In this document: in pieces, positions 1-6,171 of the stretch
Layout: every line of letters begins with the position of its first letter
Numbering within the stretch: position 1 is the first letter of the stretch
Assembly: GCA_030609125.1 (NCBI GenBank)
Contig: JAUWCW010000108.1
Span: 1-6,707 of the forward strand
DNA from: JAUWCW01 sp030609125 [NCBI: Candidatus Rokuibacteriota bacterium]
GTDB lineage: Bacteria > JAUVQV01
DNA: 6,707 nucleotides
Direction of reading: 5' to 3'
Notes under the pieces: generated by a model
Database searches by the model: none
What the model was told of the DNA's origin: nothing
Seen by the model: the letters and a program-made list of their open reading frames with translations, nothing else
Position numbers and translations under genes: made by a program

Positions 1-2907
1 CTTGCCCTCGTCGTCCGTGTCGAGCTCCCACTGCCGGACCGGGGTCTCCACCGGCTCCCCGTTGTCGTAGCTCACCCGGTAGAGGTCGACAAGACCCGAT
101 CCCCGCACCGGCTTGCGGTCGATGGTCCGGGCGGAAAAGCCCGCCCGCACGACGTCGCCCACGCGGTAGTGCCCCCGGTCCACCCAGGCGTAGACCTTGA
201 AGGGCCTCCTCGCCACCAGCACCCGGCCCCGGCCGACGATGGTCCGACGCGATCTGTCCGTGACCTCCACGACGATCTCGTAGCGGTGATCGGTGTCGCC
301 GTGTATTTCTTTGGCGAAGGAAGTGTCGATCTCGACGCTCACGCCGCCGTCCGCTCCGATGGGAACCTCCGCCTCGGCCACCACCTCCGGGGGGGCCGTC
401 CGGGACGGCCACCACCAGGGTCGGGGTCTCTCGACTCCCCACTGGTCCCACCGCGGGTACCACGGGTAGTCCGCCGCAAACCACCCGTACCCGGGCCCGT
501 AGAACCAGTCCCACCGGCCCTCCGGGTACCAGCGCGCCTCGTGGGCGGTGCGCAGCACCTTGTACTTTACCGTCGCTTCCGCCACGGGGGCCCCGAAGTA
601 GTACCTCGCCTCCACTCGGGCGGTCACCTTCTCGCCGAGCATGACCGGTTCCGCCGGTCCCTCGACAGTCACCTCGAACTCCGGCTTCTTGTACTCCTCG
701 ACCCGGAAGGAGCCTCCTCCGTAGCCGGGGATGGCGATCCGGTACATCCCCAACGCGGCGTCCGCGGGGAGGACGTAGCCGCCGTCGATCCCGCCCCACC
801 GGTCGGCACGGAAGGACTTCTCGTAAACCTTCTCGTTCCTGGGATTGTCTATTCTGACGGTGAAGCTGCGGTCGGCGAAGGTGGAGACACTCTCCTGGTC
901 ATACCGTGCGTGGCGGACCCAGAGCTTGAACCGCACCTCCTGGTCCGGCCGGTAGACGGGCCGGTCCGTGATGAGGTACGTCTTGCGCTCGTCGTACTCC
1001 CTGTCGTAGCGGCGTCCCTGCCAGACACCGCTCCAGCCGAGGTAGGCCAGCCGGCCGTCTCCCGTTGCGGTGATGAGCCACCTGAACTCGTTGTTGAAGT
1101 CCCTCGGGTTGGGGACGATCTGTCCGTTGCCGTCGGTACGGTAGGCGAAGGCCGTGGTGTTGACGTTGTAGCGCCGACCGACGATCTTCTGCCAGTCCGT
1201 CCTCTCCTGGTCGTAGCCGAAGAACTCGACGTTCATCCCCGGGAGGGGCTCCCCGGTGACGGCGTCGGCGACGAAGAACCAGTCCCCACCGTCCAGGCGC
1301 TTGCGGACGATTACGGTGTCGCTGACCCACAGGACTATTCTGCTGGTGTTCCCTCCCTCCATGGCGGCCGTGAGCAGGTAGGCGCCGGCCCGCTGCAGCG
1401 GGGTGGAAACAGTGACGCGCCTGTCGAAGTGGCCCGGCGGCGGATCGAGATCGAGGTCCCATCCGGCGACCCGGCGGCCCAGGTACCGGGACTCGTCGTT
1501 CTTCACCAGCCGGTACCCGATCCGGGACACGTCCACCCTCTCGCTCTCCAGCCGGCGCGGGTTGGAGCGCAGGTATTTCTTCACGTCATCGAGAAGTTTT
1601 TCGACCTTGATCTCGTGGGCCTCGAAGGAAACCCGGCGGCCGTTGCGGTAGCGGTACTCCACCGACGCCCCCTGCCCTGCCGGGTGCGTCATGACCGGCT
1701 CGAAGTGACCCCAGCTGCCGGTGATCTGATCGATCCGCCGCCGCTTTCTCCGGCCCCCGGAGTCCCCGTGCTCCCCCAGGCTTCGACGCCACATGCCGGC
1801 GGCTTTCTCGTACTGCCGCCGGTTCTCGAAGATCTGCGCCAGCCGATCGAGGGCGGCTTCACCGTACCCGCCGCGGGTGTCGTCGGAGAGGTCCCTGAAT
1901 ATGCGGATAAAGGCGAACTCCTCCGGCAGCCGCAGCCGGCGCGCTCCCGTGGCCAGGCGGGCGATGGTCTCGTCGTCACCCAGGGTGTGCAGGCTCCAGG
2001 CCCCCTCCCCCGTCTCTCCGGCGTCTCCCCTGTCGCCGGACTTCAACCAGGCCCCGTAAGCCGACATCGTCTGCACACCGAACTGCTGGTGCAGGAAGGA
2101 GGCGATCTCCCACCTCACCCGGCCGCTGACGCCGGGGTTTATTTGCGCCGCGCTCAGGAGCATCCAGCGCCACCTTTCACCGTCGCTGACGGCGCTCTCC
2201 CACGATGCCGGCACGTGGTGGAAAACCGGCTCCCCGTCGGGCCCGACCGGCGCGGCGCGCGCATCGCCGCTTCCGTAGTATCCGTACCCCTCCTCGAACT
2301 CCGGCAGTTCGGTGAGGGACGTCAGGTACTGCATGCGCCAGGCCCCGCCGTACCCGCGGTAACCCATGAGCATCCCGGCGTAGCGCAGGTGAAACTCCGC
2401 CAGGGCCGCCGCCACCGGCTCGTCTTCCAGCGCGCCGCGGGCCTCCTCCATGAGCTGCAGGGCCCGGACCCGGTCGCGCTCGAAGCTGTTGACGTAGCGC
2501 CCGCCCCCGCGGTGCTGTCCTCGGCGGAACTCACCCGCCACGATGTACCCGTAGTGGTTGGCGCTGAAGTAGCTCTCCGCCGCCCGCCAGAGGAGGCGCC
2601 AGTTCCCGGGATGAGACTTCACTGCCCCCTCTCTGAGGAGGTCCGTCTCGTTGATCCTGTTGAGGTTCTGCAGGCAGGCGACGGCCTGATCGAGATCCCC
2701 GCCGACGAGAAGCGGGCTGCTCCGGGGATCGAGGACGAGTTTTTCGTAGATGAGGAACGCTTCCCCGTAGTTGCCGTCGCTGTAAAGCTGCTGTGCCCTC
2801 TCCCGCGTCGTCCCGGTGGAGGACTCGCGCCCCGGAAGCGACTCTCCCGAAAGGGCCGCCACAAGCAAAGCTGCCATCGCTACGGCCGCCAGGATCTTCG
2901 CCTTCAT
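1..2907 (-). CDS. Alpha-2-macroglobulin family protein (MG2 domain, TPR-like N-terminus), 3' end outside window
   Basis: Reading the minus strand from the ATG at 2907 gives 969 uninterrupted codons that run off the left edge; I checked every triplet and found no stop. Residues 1-22 look like a Sec signal peptide (MKAKILAAV followed by an Ala/Leu core) with no lipobox Cys, so a secreted periplasmic protein is likelier than a lipoprotein. Residues 38-61 (AQQLYSDGNYGEAFLIYEKL) and about 370-400 resemble TPR helices. Residues 543-556 (WFFVADAVTGEPLPG) look like a macroglobulin beta-sandwich start, and 645-667 (LITDRPVYRPDQEVRFKLW) is the hallmark MG2 motif. Residues 736-744 (VEEYKKPEF) are the usual junction into the next MG domain. 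Residues 793-834 form a Trp/Tyr-rich insert. Bacterial members of this family are thought to trap or inhibit proteases in the envelope; the thioester region, if present, would lie in the missing C-terminal part. The family call is firm; the precise role is inferred. An AAGGGAG ribosome site supports this start. Confidence 0.93.
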   Translation of the reverse strand, partial: MKAKILAAVAMAALLVAALSGESLPGRESSTGTTRERAQQLYSDGNYGEAFLIYEKLVLDPRSSPLLVGGDLDQAVACLQNLNRINETDLLREGAVKSHPGNWRLLWRAAESYFSANHYGYIVAGEFRRGQHRGGGRYVNSFERDRVRALQLMEEARGALEDEPVAAALAEFHLRYAGMLMGYRGYGGAWRMQYLTSLTELPEFEEGYGYYGSGDARAAPVGPDGEPVFHHVPASWESAVSDGERWRWMLLSAAQINPGVSGRVRWEIASFLHQQFGVQTMSAYGAWLKSGDRGDAGETGEGAWSLHTLGDDETIARLATGARRLRLPEEFAFIRIFRDLSDDTRGGYGEAALDRLAQIFENRRQYEKAAGMWRRSLGEHGDSGGRRKRRRIDQITGSWGHFEPVMTHPAGQGASVEYRYRNGRRVSFEAHEIKVEKLLDDVKKYLRSNPRRLESERVDVSRIGYRLVKNDESRYLGRRVAGWDLDLDPPPGHFDRRVTVSTPLQRAGAYLLTAAMEGGNTSRIVLWVSDTVIVRKRLDGGDWFFVADAVTGEPLPGMNVEFFGYDQERTDWQKIVGRRYNVNTTAFAYRTDGNGQIVPNPRDFNNEFRWLITATGDGRLAYLGWSGVWQGRRYDREYDERKTYLITDRPVYRPDQEVRFKLWVRHARYDQESVSTFADRSFTVRIDNPRNEKVYEKSFRADRWGGIDGGYVLPADAALGMYRIAIPGYGGGSFRVEEYKKPEFEVTVEGPAEPVMLGEKVTARVEARYYFGAPVAEATVKYKVLRTAHEARWYPEGRWDWFYGPGYGWFAADYPWYPRWDQWGVERPRPWWWPSRTAPPEVVAEAEVPIGADGGVSVEIDTSFAKEIHGDTDHRYEIVVEVTDRSRRTIVGRGRVLVARRPFKVYAWVDRGHYRVGDVVRAGFSARTIDRKPVRGSGLVDLYRVSYDNGEPVETPVRQWELDTDDEGK

Positions 2908-2912
2908 TATTG

Positions 2913-2919
2913 CTCCCTT
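2913..2919 (-). promoter_or_regulatory. Ribosome binding site of the macroglobulin gene
   Basis: On the minus strand AAGGGAG lies five bases before the ATG at 2907. It favours that start over the internal ATG at codon 11, which would remove most of the signal peptide's N-terminal region. Confidence 0.7.
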
Positions 2920-2927
2920 CCCGACAC

Positions 2928-2945
2928 GATTCCGATTCCGATTCT
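2928..2945. repeat. Short tandem repeat GATTCC, about 2.8 copies
   Basis: Three consecutive hexamers read GATTCC, GATTCC and GATTCT on the plus strand. They sit 21 bases upstream of the macroglobulin start, in the 150-base divergent intergenic region. They could be part of a regulator site or a chance low-complexity run; nothing in the sequence decides this. Confidence 0.5.
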
Positions 2946-3004
2946 CGTGAACACCTGGTGATAGAGACATCGTCGGGGCGGATTTGTTCCCCACCTCACG
3001 GGTC

Positions 3005-3010
3005 TATGAT
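3005..3010 (+). promoter_or_regulatory. Possible -10 box for the ytxJ-like selenoprotein gene
   Basis: TATGAT matches the sigma-70 -10 consensus TATAAT at five of six positions, 47 bases before the ATG at 3058. The only -35 candidate is TTGTTC at 2984-2989, a poor match with a short 15-base spacer. The call therefore rests mainly on the -10 and on its position between divergent genes. Confidence 0.3.
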
Positions 3011-3043
3011 ACTATCTCGCCAGCCCGAAAGGTATCGCTCACC

Positions 3044-3051
3044 GGGAAGGA
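3044..3051 (+). promoter_or_regulatory. Ribosome binding site of the ytxJ-like selenoprotein gene
   Basis: GGGAAGGA lies six bases before the ATG at 3058. An in-frame TGA at 3007-3009 and the lack of any other start codon between it and 3058 make this the only usable start. A good ribosome site before an ORF that would otherwise stop after 31 codons argues that the TGA is read through. Confidence 0.75.
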
Positions 3052-3057
3052 CGCGGA

Positions 3058-3393
3058 ATGCTCAGACATTGCGGCAGCGAAGAAGATTATCGCCGGGCCC
3101 TCGAGGAAAGCCGTGAGGGGCCGGTCCTTTTTCTCAAGCACTCCATCACGTGAGGCCTCTCCGCCGCGGCTCGGTCCGAGCTGAAAGCCTTCGCCGAACA
3201 GGAGGAGACGGTTTCCTGCCGGGAGATGGTCATCCAGGAGAACCGCGAGCTTTCAGAGCTGATCGCCCGGGAGACGGCCGTGAGGCACGAATCGCCTCAG
3301 GTTCTGCTCTTTCGTGACGGCCGGGTGACGTGGTCCGCCTCTCACGGGGGCATAACCCTGGAGGCGATGAGGGCCGCCGTCGCGAAGGAGTAG
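3058..3393 (+). CDS. ytxJ: YtxJ/BrxC-type monothiol bacilliredoxin, predicted selenoprotein (TGA at 3151-3153 read as Sec32)
   Basis: The frame from ATG 3058 to TAG 3391-3393 encodes 111 residues if the single internal TGA (codon 32) is read as selenocysteine. The protein starts MLRHCGSEEDYRRALEES, then GPVLFLKHSIT-U-GLSAAARSELKAF. The YtxJ family (bacillithiol-system redox proteins, thioredoxin fold, about 108 aa) has KHST-Cys-PIS at this point, so the TGA replaces the catalytic Cys exactly. The rest follows the family: ENRELSELIA (62-70), VRHESPQVLLF (75-85, with the thioredoxin-fold cis-Pro at 80) and SASHGGIT (93-100). Other cysteines are Cys5 and Cys54. The family removes low-molecular-weight thiols from oxidised protein cysteines in the cytoplasm; a selenol would make the active site more nucleophilic. 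Length and conservation continue without decay past the TGA, and a SECIS-like hairpin follows it. The alternative is a pseudogene with a nonsense mutation, which I consider much less likely. The family is known; the Sec reading is inferred. Confidence 0.85.
3167..3183 (+). promoter_or_regulatory. Bacterial SECIS-like hairpin downstream of the Sec codon
   Basis: In the mRNA, CGGCUCG pairs with CGAGCUG around the loop GUC (3174-3176): seven stacked pairs including one G-U, with the apex reading GGUC. The loop begins 20 bases after the UGA. Known bacterial SECIS elements place a small apical loop with an early G roughly 16-37 bases after the UGA, and the E. coli fdhF element also presents GGUC at its tip, where SelB binds. 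The hairpin lies inside the coding sequence (codons 37-42), as bacterial SECIS elements do. It was predicted by eye and no folding energy was computed. Confidence 0.65.
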
Positions 3394-3416
3394 CGTGCAC
3401 GCCCGAGGCTGCCGGT

Positions 3417-4211
3417 TCAGGCTGCGTCCGCCGGCCCCTTGTCCTCTCTTCTCAGGGCAAGCACCAGCAGGCCGAGAAGGACCATAGCTCCGCAGAGCAG
3501 CTGCCCCATCGTAAAGGGTCCCAGAACGAACCCCAGCTGATAGTCGGGCTCCCGGAAGTACTCCACACCGAATCGCATCGCCCCGTAGAGGATCATGAAA
3601 AGAGCCGTCACCGTCCCTTCCCGGCGGGTGTGGTCCTTCGCAACCCAGAGGATGCAGAAGAGGAGGAGGCCTTCGAGGAGAGCCTCGTAGAGCTGGGAGG
3701 GGTGACGGGGAATGTTCCCGCCGTCGGGGAAGACCATCGCCCAGGGCACGCCGGTCGGTCTGCCGTACAGTTCCCCGTTGATGAAGTTTCCCATGCGGCC
3801 GAAAAAAAGACCGATCGGGGCCGTCGCCATCACGAGGTCCGAGAGCAGAAGACGCCTGATACCGTGTTTGCGGGCAAAGATCACACCGGCAAGGACGCTT
3901 CCGATCAGGCCGCCGTGGAAGGACATGCCCCCCTTCCACACCGCGAGAACGCCAAGCGGATTCTCCAGGTATTGCGGGGCAGCGTAGAAAAAAACGTACC
4001 CGAGCCGGGCGCCCAGCATGAGCCCGATAATTCCCCAGGTGTAAAGAGAGCCGATCTGATCTTCGGAAATATCCAGATTCCTGCTGCGCACCTGGTGTCG
4101 AACCAGAAAATACGACGCGGCAAAGCCGAAGATATACATCAACCCGTACCAGCGGATCTGCAGCGGGCCTATCTTTACCAGGTACGGCTTAATTTCCGGA
4201 TAGGGAATCAT
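3417..4211 (-). CDS. lgt: Prolipoprotein diacylglyceryl transferase
   Basis: This 264-residue inner-membrane enzyme transfers diacylglycerol from phosphatidylglycerol to the lipobox Cys of prolipoproteins, the first step of lipoprotein maturation. Family landmarks are all present: RWYGLMY (20-26), SFHGG (97-101, the conserved His), the signature GRMGNFINGELYG (138-150, with the essential Arg and Asn), RHPSQLYE (169-176) and RFGVEYFREPD (213-223), followed by FTMGQ (233-237). Several hydrophobic segments between the motifs fit a seven-helix topology. The length is typical of the family. The start ATG at 4211 gives the common N-terminus MIPYPEI and has a GAGAG-type ribosome site shortly upstream. 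The gene converges on the ytxJ-like gene with only 23 bases between stops, and no clear intrinsic terminator is seen there. The opening residues resemble Lgt of Desulfuromonadales, from memory of that group. Confidence 0.97.
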   Translation of the reverse strand: MIPYPEIKPYLVKIGPLQIRWYGLMYIFGFAASYFLVRHQVRSRNLDISEDQIGSLYTWGIIGLMLGARLGYVFFYAAPQYLENPLGVLAVWKGGMSFHGGLIGSVLAGVIFARKHGIRRLLLSDLVMATAPIGLFFGRMGNFINGELYGRPTGVPWAMVFPDGGNIPRHPSQLYEALLEGLLLFCILWVAKDHTRREGTVTALFMILYGAMRFGVEYFREPDYQLGFVLGPFTMGQLLCGAMVLLGLLVLALRREDKGPADAA

Positions 4212-4337
4212 CGCACTCTCTCTGTCTGCCGAGGGATGATACTCGAACCCGGCGGATGAGCCAAGTCATGGGAAGGCGCCGTACCAAACCGGGCCTCACG
4301 GCGGCAGCTTGCGTTTTTTTCCGGAGAACCCATAATC

Positions 4338-4556
4338 ATGGACCTTGTGATCTCATTCATTGACCGCATAGGCTGGGACCTTATCATCATCGCCTGTCTC
4401 ACGCTGGGGCTGGCGCCCTACCGCCCACCCCATATCTGGGAGAAGCTCGTCATGCTCTCCCGGGGGCGCCTCCGGCGTCCCCTCGACTGGTTCGACTTTC
4501 TTCTGCACGGCACTCCCTGGATTCTGCTGGTGCTGAAAATTCTCTCCTCTCTCTGA
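4338..4556 (+). CDS. Small two-helix membrane protein upstream of MFS exporter
   Basis: This 72-residue protein has hydrophobic segments at about 12-29 and 53-70. They are joined by a basic, conserved-looking linker APYRPPHIWEKLVMLSRGRLRRPLDWFDFLLHGTPW. The pattern resembles a family of roughly 70-residue proteins in Deltaproteobacteria and relatives, often auto-labelled 'RND transporter' although far too short to be a pump; this recollection needs a database search. A GGAG site lies 11 bases before the ATG. Its stop is 19 bases before the exporter start, so the two are probably co-transcribed. The positive charges between the helices suggest a cytoplasmic loop with both ends outside. Its function is unknown; a role as a small partner of the exporter is only suggested by position. 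Confidence 0.8.
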   Translation: MDLVISFIDRIGWDLIIIACLTLGLAPYRPPHIWEKLVMLSRGRLRRPLDWFDFLLHGTPWILLVLKILSSL

Positions 4557-4575
4557 TCCGGCGGAGGCGCAGTCC

Positions 4576-5946
4576 ATGAAGCATCGGGAGTCCGCACCAT
4601 TCGCAGCCCACATCCCGGAACTGGTGACAGTCCCCCTCTGCGTCATCATCTTCTTCTCCGTTCTCAACGGCATGATGTTCAACGTCGCCATCCCGGAAAT
4701 CGCCCGCGAGTTCGACCTCCTGCCCTCCGAGGTGAGCTGGGTCATGACAGGCTACATCCTTCTCTTCGGGCTGGGCTCTCTTGTCTACGGACGCCTTGCC
4801 GACCAGCGCTCCGTCCGCGGCCTCATCACCCTCGGCCTGGTTCTGCTGAACGCAGGCTCTCTCGTCGGCTTTGTCAGCACTTCCTACCCCATGGTCATCG
4901 CCGCGCGCCTCATCCAGGCCTCGGGGGGGGCGGCCATTCCCGCCCTCGCCATGCTGGTGGCCACCAAGTACATGCCTTCCGAAAGCCGGGGCAAAGTCCT
5001 GGGGATCATCGCCTCCACCGTCGCCCTCGCCGCCGGGACAGGTCCCATCCTCGGGGGCTTCGTGGCGGCGGCACTGAACTGGCGCTACCTCTTTCTCATG
5101 ACCCTGGTCACCATCCTGGCCATCCCGTCCCTCCGGAAAATGCTCCCGGACGAGACGGGAGAAGACACCCGCTTCGATGTGGCCGGGTCCGTCCTGGTCG
5201 GCCTCGGCCTGGCCTCCCTCCTCTTCGCCTTCACCCAGGGCCGCTGGTGGCTCATTCTTCCCGGCCTTGCCCTGCTCGTTCTCTTTATCGCCCGCCAGGA
5301 ACGCACCGAGGTCCCCCTCGTTCCCCCGCAGGTCTACAGGAACCGTCTCTTCCGAAACACGGCGGCCATCACGTTTCTCGCCATAGGCAGCACCTTCGCC
5401 ATGCTGTTCATGACGCCCCTCATGCTGAGCGCCGTCAACGGGCTCGGCGTTTTCGACATCGGCCTGGCCCTCTTTCCCGGCGCCCTGAGCGCCGCTCTCA
5501 TGGGAACCGTCGGAGGGCATCTTCTCGACAGGAAGGGGAGCGCCTTCGTCGCCACCATCGGCCTGGTCCTCGCCATCCTCGGCTACCTTCTCCTCTCGAC
5601 ATTCGCGGGCGGGCCGGTGCCTCTTGTCGCCGCGGTGCTCGTCGTCGGCTACGTCGGCTTCGCCTTTCTTCAGTCCTCTCTTCCTCACACGGCCTCAAGC
5701 ACCCTCCCCCCGGAGATGACCGGGGTCGGCATGGGCTTCTACAACCTCGTCTTCTTCATGTCCGGCGCTTTCAGCGCGTCCGTGGTAGGGCGGGTCCTCG
5801 ACGTGCACAGGGGCAGCTTCTGCATCAATCCCCTGGCAGCCTGCGCCCCCGGCTGGGCCTACAGCAACATCTATCTCGGCCTCGCCGCGCTCTCGGCCGC
5901 CGCCCTGGTGCTCTACCTGATAACTTTCCGGGGAAAACGGCCGTGA
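4576..5946 (+). CDS. MFS drug/H+ antiporter, DHA2 family, Tet(L)/Tet(K)-like
   Basis: This 456-residue inner-membrane transporter is rich in hydrophobic helices, and its length matches 14-helix DHA2 exporters (Tet(L) is about 458). Family motifs appear in order: a motif-D1-like MMFNVAIPEIAREF (33-46), motif A YGRLADQRSVRGL (71-83), motif B RLIQASGGAAIPAL (111-124) and the antiporter motif C ALAAGTGPILGG (150-161). EMTGVGMGFYNLVFFMSG (380-397) corresponds to a conserved late helix. The N-terminal half closely recalls Tet(K)/Tet(L), although similarity to those proteins does not prove tetracycline export and many relatives export other compounds. It would exchange a cytoplasmic substrate for protons. 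A GGAGG site lies eight bases before the ATG. Its TGA stop overlaps the GTG of the next gene. No regulator gene is adjacent in the window. Confidence 0.93.
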   Translation: MKHRESAPFAAHIPELVTVPLCVIIFFSVLNGMMFNVAIPEIAREFDLLPSEVSWVMTGYILLFGLGSLVYGRLADQRSVRGLITLGLVLLNAGSLVGFVSTSYPMVIAARLIQASGGAAIPALAMLVATKYMPSESRGKVLGIIASTVALAAGTGPILGGFVAAALNWRYLFLMTLVTILAIPSLRKMLPDETGEDTRFDVAGSVLVGLGLASLLFAFTQGRWWLILPGLALLVLFIARQERTEVPLVPPQVYRNRLFRNTAAITFLAIGSTFAMLFMTPLMLSAVNGLGVFDIGLALFPGALSAALMGTVGGHLLDRKGSAFVATIGLVLAILGYLLLSTFAGGPVPLVAAVLVVGYVGFAFLQSSLPHTASSTLPPEMTGVGMGFYNLVFFMSGAFSASVVGRVLDVHRGSFCINPLAACAPGWAYSNIYLGLAALSAAALVLYLITFRGKRP

Positions 5947-6158
5947 AGGGAGAGGACTTCCTCCTCTGGATCCTGGTGGCTCTCCTGCTGGCCGCCATAG
6001 CCCTCACGGTTCTCTTCGCTCCCGGGAGCCGCCACGGATACGGCGGGCTGACTCCGCCGGCCGGGTTGGAAGAAAGGGGCGCCGGCATGGCGCATCGGGG
6101 AGGAGGCCGCCTGGCGGCGGCTGCCCTCCTTGACAGGGCCGTGACCCCTCGGCTATAG
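5943..6158 (+). CDS. Small single-helix membrane protein, GTG start overlapping exporter stop
   Basis: The frame starting GTG at 5943 encodes 71 residues ending in TAG. The start overlaps the exporter stop as GTGA, the classic arrangement for translational coupling, with a GGGGA site about eight bases upstream. Residues 5-26 (DFLLWILVALLLAAIALTVL) form one strong membrane helix. The tail contains GSRHGYGGLTPPAGLEERG and is Gly/Arg-rich towards the end, so it is probably soluble. The next gene follows after 13 bases. I do not recognise a family. Coupling and a clean hydrophobic N-terminus favour a real gene, but at this GC content a 71-codon frame could also be chance. Confidence 0.55.
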   Translation: MKGEDFLLWILVALLLAAIALTVLFAPGSRHGYGGLTPPAGLEERGAGMAHRGGGRLAAAALLDRAVTPRL

Positions 6159-6171
6159 GTATCGCAGCGCC

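Noticed and set aside
169-2961. 930-codon open frame on the plus strand opposite the macroglobulin gene
   Set aside because: It is in exact codon register with the minus-strand gene. High GC removes stops on the complement. Its translation is Pro/Arg/Val-rich with no recognisable domain, while the minus strand gives a clear MG2 protein.
2984-3184. Short plus-strand frames (2793-3116 and 2984-3184) across the start of the selenoprotein gene
   Set aside because: Neither shows family resemblance. The frame from 3058 has a better ribosome site and clear YtxJ features on both sides of the TGA.
3058-3393. Reading the ytxJ-like gene as a pseudogene or as two ORFs
   Set aside because: The only clear defect is the TGA at the catalytic position. 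The sequence after it is fully conserved in character, and the first in-frame ATG after it (3226) would yield a fragment lacking the active site.
3253-3939. 228-codon minus-strand frame overlapping lgt and the selenoprotein 3' end
   Set aside because: It is a shifted frame within lgt with Arg/Pro/Gly-rich, non-protein-like composition and no ribosome site noted.
3330-4259. 309-codon plus-strand frame opposite lgt
   Set aside because: The opposite strand encodes Lgt with all its signature motifs. The plus-strand product is low in hydrophobics and shows no domain.
4300-4312. Sigma-54-like GG...TTGC motif upstream of the exporter operon
   Set aside because: The GG-to-GC spacing is one base short of the strict requirement and the -24 element matches poorly.
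4277-4320. Possible intrinsic terminator before the exporter operon (CGCCGT/ACGGCG stem and a run of seven T)
   Set aside because: The six-pair stem has a 15-base loop and ends ten bases before the T-run, which does not fit an intrinsic terminator. No plus-strand gene upstream needs one here.
4450-5688. 412-codon minus-strand frame opposite the MFS exporter
   Set aside because: Its Glu/Gly/Asp-rich repetitive translation is typical of the complement of a hydrophobic GC-rich gene. The plus strand is a textbook MFS transporter.
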